A DNA stretch of 64,000 bases. It comes from Halobacillus shinanisalinarum (lineage in GTDB: Bacteria > Bacillota > Bacilli > Bacillales > Halobacillaceae). The translations under genes and the position numbers were made by a program. Shown here piece by piece: positions 35,928 to 44,581 of this stretch (position 1 is its first letter; each line of letters begins with the position of its first letter). The DNA is taken from positions 744,001 to 808,000 of the forward strand of contig NZ_CP095074.1 of the NCBI RefSeq assembly GCF_022919835.1, read 5' to 3'. The notes under the pieces are model-generated. The model made no database searches, had not been told where the DNA came from, and saw nothing but the letters and a program-made list of their open reading frames with translations.

Positions 35928-36596
35928 TTATTGTTTAACTAACTCTACATGTACAAATCTTCCTGAGCCTGTTGCAAATCGTTTTCCTGGAGTTGCAGGA
36001 AGCGGATGGTTATAAATCGGTCCGTCGAAAACAAACGTATGAAACTCTCCATTCTCTCCACATGGGTCGATGTCTTCAGGGAGAGATCTAAGAAATTCTT
36101 CATCAAAAGGATGACCTGCCAATTCAGCTGGAAGTTTGTCAGAATCTATGGTTGTCACTACTGCCTTAAAACCATCGGAAATGAACTTCCTCGCGACAGT
36201 CATCGTCTCCTTCTTCCATAATGGATAAAGTCCTTCCATCCCTGAACTGGAAAGAAGCTGATCTCGGTATGCTTTTATATCCTCAAGGAACAAATCCGCA
36301 TACACAATGGTATGAATATCCCGTTGTTTGAATAGATCAAACTGTTCCCTGAGCACCTGCTCGTAAATGCTGTTGCCAACCCTAGCAGGCAGCTTCACTT
36401 CATATAGAGGAATTTCCAGAGAATCAGCCTGGGCATGAATAAATTCCCTTTTCACCTCATGTATGGGTAGACGCCCACTCCCTTCAGAGGTAGTCGATAA
36501 TAAACCTTTAATGTGATAATTTCTATTTTTTATTAGATCATAGACTGCAACCGCACTATCTTTACCTCCACTCCAAGAAACAATGACATTCTTCAC
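35928..36596 (-). CDS. PP-loop ATPase, diphthine-ammonia ligase-like
   Basis: 222 residues. The N-terminal PP-loop SGGKDS (residues 9-14) binds ATP, and the C-terminal signature IDPCGENGEFHTFVFDGP is that of the diphthine-ammonia ligase (Dph6/MJ0570) family. Archaea and eukaryotes use it for diphthamide on elongation factor 2, a modification bacteria lack. The bacterial substrate is therefore unknown, perhaps another amidation or adenylation. No partner genes lie beside it. Confidence 0.85.
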   Translation of the reverse strand: MKNVIVSWSGGKDSAVAVYDLIKNRNYHIKGLLSTTSEGSGRLPIHEVKREFIHAQADSLEIPLYEVKLPARVGNSIYEQVLREQFDLFKQRDIHTIVYADLFLEDIKAYRDQLLSSSGMEGLYPLWKKETMTVARKFISDGFKAVVTTIDSDKLPAELAGHPFDEEFLRSLPEDIDPCGENGEFHTFVFDGPIYNHPLPATPGKRFATGSGRFVHVELVKQ

Positions 36597-36709
36597 TACA
36601 ATCTCTCCCTACTGTTTTAGTTACAAATTCAATTAAGTTCGTTAAGGATTAACTGCCAACCTGGCTATTTATCGCTAGTACGTTTTCCATTGCATCCCTA
36701 TCGAAAAGG

Positions 36710-37066
36710 TTAAAAAAGAGAGATGCCCAGTGGAAGTAACAATCCTATAATAACTGTTATCGACAAAAAGATAACAAATATGGCTGAAAGGAATTTAGGT
36801 GTATCGTTCTTTAACTTATGCATGAAGTATATTTCTATTAAACCAATACTGCCGATGCCTAGAAGAACCTTAAATAAGCTGCCAAGATATACTGGCTGCA
36901 TGCCAAGAGAGAAACCACCTGATAGAATTGCCAAGATGTAAAAACAGCGTAAAGTGTGATGCAAGATAGTGGCAGTCTTTGTCTTTTGTGCATTATACAA
37001 ATGGTTCACTATGATCACTAGACAAATGATCACAATAATTGTCACTAAGTGAATCTGAATCAACAT
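36710..37066 (-). CDS. DUF1516/UPF0344 membrane protein, YisL-like
   Basis: 118 residues, the same length as B. subtilis YisL, with four membrane helices and the conserved middle YILAILSGGFSLGMQPVYLGSL split across helices 2-3. No function is known for the family. The ATG at 37066 has TGGGG seven bases upstream; the ATG at 37081 lacks a site. Confidence 0.82.
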   Translation of the reverse strand: MLIQIHLVTIIVIICLVIIVNHLYNAQKTKTATILHHTLRCFYILAILSGGFSLGMQPVYLGSLFKVLLGIGSIGLIEIYFMHKLKNDTPKFLSAIFVIFLSITVIIGLLLPLGISLF

Positions 37067-37101
37067 ACTGTTACCCCACATTTTATAAGATAAAGCTCTC
37101 G

Positions 37102-37473
37102 TTATAGATTTGCATTTATGATTTCCTTCAGCTGTGAATCTGTAAGCTCGCCTCGATGTTTCTGAAGAATTATTCCCTCACTATCTACGAAAAAGTGGTC
37201 GGAATAAAATGTACACCTAATCTAGTTTGTGTTACTAATTTGGGAGCTATTAGTACAGGAATAGACAATTCATTTTCCTTTATGTCGTTCTCAAATACGG
37301 TTCTATCTTCTCCCATGCTAGCAGCTGCGAGATTAACACCTTTATCCCTATAATCATTATAATATTTTTAATAAAAGCAAGGAGGACACCAGGTCGCCCA
37401 TAAGTTGACAAGTGTTAAATGTAATCAGGGTTATTAAAACCAAAACCACTACGATTCGGAACATAACCTTCAC
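37102..37473 (-). pseudogene. Decayed TlpA/ResA-like thiol-disulfide oxidoreductase
   Basis: Reading the minus strand in shifting frames gives a signal anchor (VKVMFRIVVVLVLITLIT) and then VNLWATWCPPCF, the active-site block of membrane-anchored thioredoxins. It continues with MGEDRTVFENDIKENELS, RLGVHFIPTTF, and VDSEGIILQKHRGELT. A stop and frame changes separate these blocks: TAA follows the CPPC block, and one base is missing after IPTTF. The region between the anchor and the active site is also deleted. A ribosome binding site (TTGGAGGG) survives before the start at 37473. Confidence 0.75.
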
Positions 37474-37888
37474 TTTACTGCCCTCCAATAAAGAATCCTT
37501 ACTCGTTAAATGCTAACTTATATCCCCTTGTTTATTCCATAGGATGCACTACCACCGTCTAGCCTTATGGCGTAAATCCATCTTGAAACGATGTGCTGTT
37601 CAAAAACCTAATTCAATCTAATGAAGTTTCTCAAATTTGTAACCATCGTGTGTTCAAAACCCACATGTCCTGCCAGACACCGCAATATATGAAAATGGGG
37701 CGTAGCAGTTAATCCTAAGTAATTCTGTCAACTATATAAGGCAGGGACGATCATACATCTTAGTCCCCGAAAGAGTGACAATTGACAACCATTTCTGACT
37801 GTTAAGAATGATGCCATGGTGGATCATCTTAGTGGAAATATGTATTGTTATGACTGTAGGTGCAGGTGCGCGCGCTCCTCAAAAGCAA
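37474..37888. other. Gene-free, scrambled stretch
   Basis: No intact gene. A GTGTGTTCAAAA near 37650 resembles the left end of the small repeat, and a short frame from ATG 37808 encodes one hydrophobic segment (MMPWWIILVEICIVMTVGAG) before running into the repeat end. This looks like debris of an insertion or deletion event next to the broken redox gene. Confidence 0.45.
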
Positions 37889-37939
37889 GCCAACGAAGAG
37901 ATTCGCCTCTTATCATTTGGTGACTTTTTGAACATCCTC
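37889..37939 (+). mobile_element. Miniature inverted-repeat element, partial copy 5
   Basis: Only the right end is kept: ACGAAGAGATTCGCC, TTATCATTTGGTGAC and TTTTTGAACATCCTC match copies 1-3. The left end is missing or is the degenerate GTGTGTTC near 37650. Confidence 0.7.
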
Positions 37940-37940
37940 T

Positions 37941-37982
37941 AAAAGAAATCATCAAACTAATTCTGTTTGATGATTTCTTTTA
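37941..37982 (-). terminator. ilvE terminator
   Basis: AAAAGAAATCATCAAAC pairs with its mirror and T-runs occur on both strands; it follows the ilvE stop. Confidence 0.8.
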
Positions 37983-37989
37983 TCTTCTA

Positions 37990-39059
37990 TTACATTACTT
38001 CTGTTGTCCATTCGTGACTATCCAGCAATCTTCCAGTTTGAATCCCCGTAATCTCATCATACAACTTTTTAGATAACTCCCCAATCTGATTGTTGTTGAT
38101 GACCATATTTTGCCCTAACCAGTTCAACTCCCCAACAGGAGAAATAACAGCGGCCGTTCCAGCGCCAAATGCTTCTTCCAACTCCCCATCTGCGTATGCT
38201 TGGTACAATTCCTCGATAGATATTTTTCTTTCGACAACTGGTACTTCCCACTCTTTGAGTACTTCAATGATCGACATCCTAGTAATCCCATTTAAGATGC
38301 TTCCATTTAATTCTGGGGTTACGACTTCTCCATTGATTTTGAAGAAGATATTCATACTGCCGACTTCCTCGATGTATCTTTTCTCCAGCCCATCTAACCA
38401 TAAAACATCTGCATTTCCTTCACTTTTTGCTTTCGCCTGTGCTTGGTAACCCGATGAGTAATTTCCCGCTGTCTTTGCGGTTCCTGTTCCACCTTTCACA
38501 GCTCTGGTAAACTGCTCCTCTACATTGATGCTGACAGGACGTATGCCCCGGAAAAGTAAGAACCAACAGGGGAGAGAATAATCATAAATTTATAAGATTG
38601 CGAAGGCGCTACAGAAAGATTTGTTTCAGTTGCAATAATAAATGGACGTATATAAAGAGAGGTCCCCGCTGTTGTGGGAATCCAATCTTGCTCAAGGCTA
38701 ATCAATTGCTTAAGGTAACTCATCACACTTTCTTCATCGATAGCCGGAATACTTAGACGTTCGCTTGAGAGATTGAGTCTTTTTAAGTTCTTATCAGGCC
38801 TAAATAATAGAATACGATTATCTTCAGATCGATATGCTTTTAAGCCTTCAAATACAGTTTGTCCGTAATGAAAAATCATTGAGGCAGGATCTAATGTTAT
38901 AGGTTCATATGGAACAATCCGGGGGTTAATCCAGCCTTTATCCATTTCATAATCCATAATAAACATATGGTCCGTAAATGTTTTCCCAAATGCAATCTGA
39001 TCTTTTTCCGGTTTAGGTTTTTTGTTCGTACTCTTTACGATTTCAAGTTCTTTTTCCAT
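37990..39059 (-). pseudogene. ilvE: Branched-chain amino acid aminotransferase, frameshifted
   Basis: Two frames give the two halves of one aminotransferase. The first (39059-38520) has FHYGQTVFEGLKAYR and the pyrophosphate end ILSPVGSYFSG. The second (upstream of 38499) has TAKTAGNYSSGYQAQ with the PLP lysine, WLDGLEKRYIEEVG and GTAAVISPVGEL. The break is at a run of four G on the coding strand (38546-38549). Adding one G restores IRPVSINVEEQFTRAVKGGTG and a 356-residue protein of normal length. The enzyme makes Ile, Leu and Val from their keto acids. As written it would be inactive, because the PLP lysine is in the second frame. AAGGAGC precedes the ATG. Confidence 0.88.
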
Positions 39060-39171
39060 TTTTTATAGCTCCTTATAATGTATAGTTTTTGGTCATTCTA
39101 TTTTGAATTTCAACTAAATAATAGTAAGATCAATTAAAGTCCACTTTTGGGAAACAGCCTCTTTATCCTAT

Positions 39172-39199
39172 AAAAAGAACACCCTAACAGGAGGATGCT
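39172..39199 (-). terminator. Terminator of the DUF84 gene
   Basis: On the minus strand AGCATCCT pairs with AGGGTGTT (two G-T pairs), followed by CTTTTTATAG. Confidence 0.6.
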
Positions 39200-39202
39200 A
39201 TT

Positions 39203-39706
39203 TTATGATCGATCATAAAACCATTGACCTTTTAACAGTTTCACTACATGTTTAAACATTTCTTCCCTTTGCACTAAACCTTCTGTGAAAATTCCAATCG
39301 CGCCTTCATGTTTTCTTACGTCTGTTTTCTGTGTGAAAGCATCGATTAAATCCCCAAGCTCTCTTCCTGTTTGTAATCCTTTCTTAATTTCATCCGGGAG
39401 TGGTACACGTGCACCACTAGCTTTATAAACATTTTCTTTTTGATCAACAAGGGCTCCCCAGTTACAAAGATATAGTTCATCTTCTATTTCCATCACACCG
39501 CCTTCTAAACCGATGCCGATGTTACTTTTCTTTATAGCTGCGCATTCGCGTGCGCGGTTAATTGCCCCTTCTAGTGTCTCTTGATCAGAAAAAGGTTGAG
39601 CTGCAACCTTAGACTGGGCTTCCACCCCGATGACTTCATCTTCTGCAAAGATCTGTTTTACAGAATCGATTTTTGTCGGGTTGAGTGAACCTATATAAAT
39701 TCTCAC
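39203..39706 (-). CDS. DUF84 inosine/xanthosine triphosphatase-like protein
   Basis: 167 residues. It matches the NTPase_I-T family (YjjX-like), which hydrolyses ITP and XTP to keep non-canonical purines out of RNA and DNA: IGSLNPTKIDSVKQIF, AINRARECAA, GIGLEGGVMEI and NWGALVD. The likely start is GTG at 39706 (VRIYIGSLNPTK), with AGGAAGGTG upstream; the frame reaches 39727 with other GTG choices. It is a separate unit between ilvE and ytoP. Confidence 0.85.
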   Translation of the reverse strand: MRIYIGSLNPTKIDSVKQIFAEDEVIGVEAQSKVAAQPFSDQETLEGAINRARECAAIKKSNIGIGLEGGVMEIEDELYLCNWGALVDQKENVYKASGARVPLPDEIKKGLQTGRELGDLIDAFTQKTDVRKHEGAIGIFTEGLVQREEMFKHVVKLLKGQWFYDRS

Positions 39707-39750
39707 AGGTGATGACACCTTCCTCACTAAAAAATTTCATTTTCTAGCAT

Positions 39751-39800
39751 AGCACAAAGCCACACCATGTAAAATACGTGCTAGGTGCGGCTTTGTGTTC
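39751..39800 (-). terminator. ytoP terminator
   Basis: AACACAAAGCCGCACC pairs with GGTGTGGCTTTGTG around a long loop, just after the ytoP stop. Confidence 0.75.
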
Positions 39801-39808
39801 ATAAATGG

Positions 39809-40876
39809 TTATACATTTGATCTGATTAAATCCACCGTATTTTGATCAGTTGATTTCACAAGTTTTACAATCAGCTCTTTTGCAGCCGCATAATCATCGA
39901 TATGAATCATAGAAGAAGAGGTGTGGATATACCTTGAACAAATCCCAACAACCGCTGATGGAACACCATTATTCGTCATATGAACACGTCCCGCATCCGT
40001 TCCCCCTTGAGACACAAAATATTGGTAAGGGATATCCTCTGTTTCTGCAGTATCGAGAACGAATTCTCTCATTCCACGATGTGTTACCATCGATTTATCG
40101 AGAATACGCAGAAGAGCCCCTTTACCTAATTGACCAAACTCCTTATCATCTCCACTCATATCATTAGCGGGAGAGGCATCGAGTGCGTAGAAAATATCAG
40201 GTTCGATCATTTGAGAAGCTACTTGGGCACCGCGTAGCCCAACTTCTTCTTGTACAGTTGCTCCGGAATACAACTGGTTGGATAATTTCTCTCCTTTTAA
40301 CTCTTTCAATAATTCTATAGCTAAACCACAGCCGTAGCGATTATCCCAGGCTTTCGCCAGAATTTTTTTGTCATTTGCCATCGGTGTAAACGGGCAAATA
40401 GGTAGAATCGACTGACCAGGCTTAATGCCAATAGCCTCTGCATCTTCTCTATCATCTGCACCGATGTCTATGAGCATATGTTTCATCTCCATTGGCTTTT
40501 TACGTTGCTCTGGTGTTAAGTTATGAGGAGGAATCGAGCCGATCACACCCACTACAGGACCTTTATCTGTCAGCACCTGGACACGTTGTGCTAGTAAGAC
40601 CTGACTCCACCAGCCACCTAATGGTTGGAAGCGAATCATCCCGTTTTTAGTAATTTGTGTCACCATAAAGCCAACTTCATCCATATGGCCGGCGACCATC
40701 ACTTTAGGTCCTTCTCCATTACGGACGCCAAAAACGCCACCTAAACGATCCTGTATGACTTCATCTGAATAGCTTTCCAATTCTTTTTTCATAAAATGGC
40801 GAACATGATGTTCATTGCCAGGTGCCCCTGGGAGTTCAGTGAGTGTCTTAAACAGATCATGTGTCTCTTGATTCAT
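39809..40876 (-). CDS. ytoP: M42 family aminopeptidase
   Basis: 355 residues. Metal-dependent aminopeptidase of the M42 (glutamyl aminopeptidase / deblocking) family that forms dodecameric shells. Metal ligands are seen in [42 protein letters not shown] and the final [26 protein letters not shown] precedes the ATG. It corresponds to B. subtilis YtoP, followed here as there by the ytzB-ytnP region. Confidence 0.92.
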   Translation of the reverse strand: MNQETHDLFKTLTELPGAPGNEHHVRHFMKKELESYSDEVIQDRLGGVFGVRNGEGPKVMVAGHMDEVGFMVTQITKNGMIRFQPLGGWWSQVLLAQRVQVLTDKGPVVGVIGSIPPHNLTPEQRKKPMEMKHMLIDIGADDREDAEAIGIKPGQSILPICPFTPMANDKKILAKAWDNRYGCGLAIELLKELKGEKLSNQLYSGATVQEEVGLRGAQVASQMIEPDIFYALDASPANDMSGDDKEFGQLGKGALLRILDKSMVTHRGMREFVLDTAETEDIPYQYFVSQGGTDAGRVHMTNNGVPSAVVGICSRYIHTSSSMIHIDDYAAAKELIVKLVKSTDQNTVDLIRSNV

Positions 40877-41029
40877 GTTATGTACCTCTCCTTTTTGATT
40901 GTATACGTTATAGTTTAACGAAAAAATGCGAACGTTTCTACAAATCAGTTTTTTTCTTGTTATGATTTCCTTTTATAAGGGAATTCTAGTATACTGGGTA
41001 ACAGAATATAGATTTGAGGTGAGTGAACT

Positions 41030-41347
41030 ATGAATTGGAAAAAGGTTGCAATAGCTGCAGGTGTTGGAGCACTTGCTGGTTATGTCGTGAAAGAACAGGT
41101 GGCAAATAAACAAGGCGTCACTCCTGAAAAAGCTTTAAAAATTGCTAAGGAAGCATTCAAAAAGCAAGGACCTATCAGCGGTTCATGGATTTACATGAAG
41201 CCTGAGGAACTGAACAAAAATGGAATCAACTATGAAGTTTATCGTGGTGGAATTTCTAAAAACCAGGATGGTGAAACCTCCCAATACGAATTCTTCATCG
41301 ACTCCGAAACTGGAACCATCATCGATGTAGCAGAGGAAAGCGCATAA
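41030..41347 (+). CDS. ytzB: PepSY-domain small protein, YtzB-like
   Basis: 105 residues. The N-terminal hydrophobic stretch VAIAAGVGALAGYVV is a signal or anchor; the remainder is one PepSY domain (TPEKALKIAKEAFKKQG, YEFFIDSETGTIIDVAEE). PepSY domains often act as protease inhibitors or cell-surface modulators. GAGGTGAGTG lies before the ATG. It has the B. subtilis ytzB position between ytoP and ytnP. Confidence 0.85.
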   Translation: MNWKKVAIAAGVGALAGYVVKEQVANKQGVTPEKALKIAKEAFKKQGPISGSWIYMKPEELNKNGINYEVYRGGISKNQDGETSQYEFFIDSETGTIIDVAEESA

Positions 41348-41417
41348 TACTGAATAGCGAAGAGGGCGTTAAGGCGTCCTAGTAGAGACTTATACGTGAC
41401 CAAAGTTAAACATAGAA

Positions 41418-41462
41418 ACCCCCTGCACTGTGTGATTATTATTTAGTGCAGGGGTTTCTTTT
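41418..41462. terminator. Bidirectional terminator between ytzB and ytnP
   Basis: AGAAACCCCCTGCACT pairs with AGTGCAGGGGTTTCT around a 15-base loop, with T-rich tails on both strands. Confidence 0.88.
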
Positions 41463-42315
41463 ATTCATAGTCATGTGCAGTTCTTTCTACCTTGTGGATT
41501 ACTTTCCCATCCTGGTCGAACTTTAGTGCACGATAGTGAGCATCATGGTAAAAGACATACCATGCCTCTTTCCTATAACCATACTCCATCCATTTCTTCT
41601 TTTCATGAACAGATGTCACTGGGTAGTCATCATAGGCAAGGGCCCAAAGGACATTTTGGTGGGCATGTGTTGGCATGATGTCTGCCATATGAATAAATGT
41701 CTCTTCCCCATCTTCAAAGACAACAATGGAATGCCCGTCACTATGACCGCTCGTATGAATCATCTGTAAGCCTGACAAAACATCAATAGAATCAGAAAAT
41801 GTATGTACAAGTGACTCTACTGGTTTCCAGTTCGCTTCCCAATACGTATTTCTAGAGCGAATGTTCGGGTCCTTCATTTCATGCCATTCGGTTTCATTCG
41901 TATAAATCTTCGCATTCGGGAAAGCCGGAACAAGTTGCTCCTGATCCCACGCTGTCAAACCACATGCATGATCAAAATGTAAATGGGTCATTAACACATG
42001 ATCAATATCCTCACGTTTTAAATCCAGATCTGCGAGGCTTTGATCAATACCTGACTCTTCATAAACCCCATAATTTCTTTTCTGCTTATCCGTAAACTTA
42101 CCATTACCTACACCAGAATCAATGATTAAATTTTTCCCATCAATTTGGAGCAAAATCGGATCGGTCCGAAGTTCAATTTGGTTTTTATCATTTACAGGAT
42201 ATTTGCGGCTCCAGAGTGGTTTAGGAACGACACCAAACATAGCCCCGCCATCCATATGAGTGACTCCGCCATTTAACCACGTTAATACAGCCCTGCCCAC
42301 TTTCATTGTTTCCAA
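41461..42315 (-). CDS. ytnP: Metallo-beta-lactamase fold lactonase YtnP
   Basis: 284 residues. The zinc motif HLHFDHACG is intact and [20 protein letters not shown] at the start is diagnostic of YtnP, which degrades N-acyl homoserine lactones and other signalling lactones in Bacillus. TTG at 42315 is preferred because GGGGGAGAG lies at proper distance and it matches the YtnP N-terminus (METMKVG). A good cre match (42373-42386) lies about 60 bases upstream of the start. Confidence 0.9.
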   Translation of the reverse strand: METMKVGRAVLTWLNGGVTHMDGGAMFGVVPKPLWSRKYPVNDKNQIELRTDPILLQIDGKNLIIDSGVGNGKFTDKQKRNYGVYEESGIDQSLADLDLKREDIDHVLMTHLHFDHACGLTAWDQEQLVPAFPNAKIYTNETEWHEMKDPNIRSRNTYWEANWKPVESLVHTFSDSIDVLSGLQMIHTSGHSDGHSIVVFEDGEETFIHMADIMPTHAHQNVLWALAYDDYPVTSVHEKKKWMEYGYRKEAWYVFYHDAHYRALKFDQDGKVIHKVERTAHDYE

Positions 42316-42372
42316 AAACTCTCTCCCCCTCACTACGTTCTGAAGCTATTCTATCATAGCGAGGGCAGGTTT

Positions 42373-42386
42373 TGAAAGCGTTATCA
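42373..42386. promoter_or_regulatory. Candidate CcpA cre site upstream of ytnP
   Basis: TGAAAGCGTTATCA fits the cre consensus TGWAARCGYTWNCW at every position. It overlaps the trmB stop codon and lies 58 bases before the ytnP start. Confidence 0.5.
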
Positions 42387-43025
42387 CTCTTTAAACCGAG
42401 CTGTGCAACGATAAATCGGCTGTCCTTTAGCAGAAAATTTCTCTTCATATTCTGTCTGCACATTCAATGGGTCATCTAGTGCATGAAGGTCTAAGGAAAT
42501 ATCCTCTAAAACCATCCCATATTGTGAGAGGCTGGAAAGAGAATATTCGAACAATCCACGATTATCTGTTTTAAAGGTTACTGCTCCTTCTCGTTTTAAA
42601 ACATCTTTATACTGATCTAAGAAAGTATGGAACGTCAGTCTTCTTTTCTCATGACGGCTTTTCGGCCATGGATCCGAGAAATTCAAATAAATGTGATCAA
42701 CTTCACTTGTAGCAAAGAGATCACGCAAGTCCTGTGCATCCTCATTTATGAGTCGTACGTTTTCTGTTTCCGCATCAAGGACCTTTTTTAACGCCCCTAC
42801 GATTACACTTTTGACACGCTCAAGGCCTATAAAATTAACCTCAGGATGCTGTTTGCCCATCCCTGCAATAAATTGTCCCTTTCCTGAACCTATTTCTAAA
42901 TGTAGCGGCTGTTCTTTATTAAATACATCATTCCATTTGTCTTTTAGGTTAAAAGGGTCTCGAACAACAATTTGACTGTTTTCATCCATATAGTCATCCG
43001 CCCATGGTTTATGTCTCAAACGCAT
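42384..43025 (-). CDS. trmB: tRNA (guanine-N7-)-methyltransferase
   Basis: 213 residues. It methylates G46 in the variable loop of tRNAs using SAM. The SAM-binding motif LEIGSGKGQFIAGM, IGLERV and NFSDPWPKSRHEKRRL are all present. AAGGAGG precedes the ATG. It is the B. subtilis ytmQ position, beside ytmP and ytnP. Confidence 0.95.
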   Translation of the reverse strand: MRLRHKPWADDYMDENSQIVVRDPFNLKDKWNDVFNKEQPLHLEIGSGKGQFIAGMGKQHPEVNFIGLERVKSVIVGALKKVLDAETENVRLINEDAQDLRDLFATSEVDHIYLNFSDPWPKSRHEKRRLTFHTFLDQYKDVLKREGAVTFKTDNRGLFEYSLSSLSQYGMVLEDISLDLHALDDPLNVQTEYEEKFSAKGQPIYRCTARFKE

Positions 43026-43214
43026 TTGGTGAAATTCCTCCTTATATTCGTTAAAAGCTTACCATGAATAAGAGGTGTAGTTAAAGTTTTTTATGATTAT
43101 GAAGCAAACACATGTATGTAAGCTTATATAGCTATATTAGTGATCATATGCCAGCTATATTTAGACCAGCATGACTTACTCGGCTATAATCTGTTATATC
43201 AAGAAAATCAACTA

Positions 43215-43244
43215 TTGGGTTGTAAGCGCTTCCTGATATATGAT
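43215..43244 (+). promoter_or_regulatory. Promoter with embedded cre site upstream of a small membrane gene
   Basis: TTGGGT (43215-43220) and TATGAT (43239-43244) are 18 bases apart. Within the spacer TGTAAGCGCTTCCT (43221-43234) fits the cre consensus TGWAARCGYTWNCW at every position. CcpA binding here should block the promoter. The promoter itself is only moderate. Confidence 0.55.
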
Positions 43245-43308
43245 TGTAAACATGATATGAGCTTAAGCTAGAGACTCATAAAAACGTTATAGGAGTGAGT
43301 ATAAATTA

Positions 43309-43470
43309 ATGAATCTAATTCGCGGAATTATTGAAATGACTGTACTTGCCATGTTCTCTGTACTATTTGCAGGATACGCTTTATTTATATACCCATTTGA
43401 AAAATTAAATGAAAAGATGAGCTCAGAAGTACGTGAAAAGAAACTTAAATATTCAGCACTTTCCCAGTAA
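43309..43470 (+). CDS. Small membrane protein (53 residues)
   Basis: MNLIRGIIEMTVLAMFSVLF begins a single 23-residue membrane helix, followed by a short charged tail (EKLNEKMSSEVREKKLK). AGGAGTGAG lies upstream of the ATG, the frame ends just before a strong terminator, and a promoter with a cre match lies about 65 bases upstream. Together these make it a credible gene although short. I know no function for it. A helix plus basic amphipathic tail is common in small membrane regulators, but that is only a resemblance. Confidence 0.65.
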   Translation: MNLIRGIIEMTVLAMFSVLFAGYALFIYPFEKLNEKMSSEVREKKLKYSALSQ

Positions 43471-43481
43471 ATAGTTGATGC

Positions 43482-43521
43482 AAAAAAGACGTTGTCCGGC
43501 ATACCGGACAACGTCTTTTTT
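43482..43521. terminator. Bidirectional terminator between the small membrane gene and ytmP
   Basis: AAAAAAGACGTTGTCCGG and its perfect complement enclose a 4-base loop, with T-runs on both sides. Confidence 0.93.
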
Positions 43522-43574
43522 ACTCTATAAAGACCGTAGAAAGACTTACACCAGGAGTTCTAGTACAAGTCCTT

Positions 43575-44386
43575 CTAGGCAGAAATAATTTGATAACGGA
43601 TCATCATTTGTTTCAGGCTGCTCATTCTATTTTCAGCTTCCTGATATTCTCCCCGCATCATATGCCATTGAATAAAAGCTAAAGCCTGAGAAACGGCATA
43701 CCAAGTCATTCGTTTAAATAAATGCGAACTTGGCTTCACGCCATATTGGTGGAGCCATTTGTTCCAGTCTTCCTCTGGGATGTAGGAATATAACAGCATA
43801 CCAAGATCTAATGCCGGGTCGGCCACCATCGCATTGTCCCAATCGACCAAATAGAGTTGGTCCTTAGATGATAGCAGCCAATTATTATGATTCGTATCAC
43901 AATGGCATACAACATGATAATTAAATTCCACTTCAAGGACATGTTTTTCCAGATATGAAATCGCTTGATGCATTTCAATCCCGGGTTCTACCTGTCCTAA
44001 TATTTTTTGATTTTGGATAATATCTTTTAAAACTTCTTGGGGCTAAGTGGATGTTTACCTAGTCTCATAAGCATATCCAGTAATTCGGAGGAATGGTGGA
44101 TCTTACTTAGCAGTTCAGCAACCCTCGGATGCTTCATTTCTTCTGTATTCAACTCTCTACCCTCAAGCCAATCCTGGGCTGTGATTACATCCCCGTTCTC
44201 TAACCTCTTCGTCCAAATTAGCTTAGGTACAATTCCTTCAGCAGAAAGAACAGCAAGAAAAGGTGAAGAGTTACGCTTTAAAAATAAACGTTTCCCTTCG
44301 TTTTGAGCATAATATGCTTCACCCGTGGAACCTCCAGCAGGCGTAATTGTCCAATTGTTTCCTAATATGTGCTCCAACCAGTTCAC
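43575..44386 (-). pseudogene. ytmP: YtmP-like aminoglycoside/choline-type phosphotransferase, frameshifted
   Basis: The first frame encodes the N-lobe of a small kinase (MNWLEHILGNNWTITPAGGSTG, start GTG 44386 with GAGG upstream) and stops after HPLSPKKF. The second frame continues with VLKDIIQNQKILGQVEPG and the kinase motifs CHCDTNHNNW and LVDWDNAMVADPALD. One missing A near 44031-44036 (CCCAAG for CCCAAAG) explains the break; restoring it gives about 270 residues, near the B. subtilis YtmP length. The substrate is unknown. As written both catalytic motifs are separated from the ATP-binding lobe. Confidence 0.85.
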
Positions 44387-44581
44387 CTTCAATTCCTCAA
44401 ATCTTCCTGTGATGGCATTACGTATTTATCTTCTATCAGTATATCGTATATAACAAGAAATCTATATCCAACAATAAGACACCTTTTAATAGATTAACGC
44501 AAAAGCCTATCAGCTTTCAAGGAATATCTTATTAAGTATGAATGATCATCTCTTGGTCAGCTTTTTGTAATCCCCATATAT

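Noticed and set aside
42221..42463. 80-codon frame across the trmB-ytnP junction
   Set aside because: Overlaps the ends of two well-supported genes in another frame.
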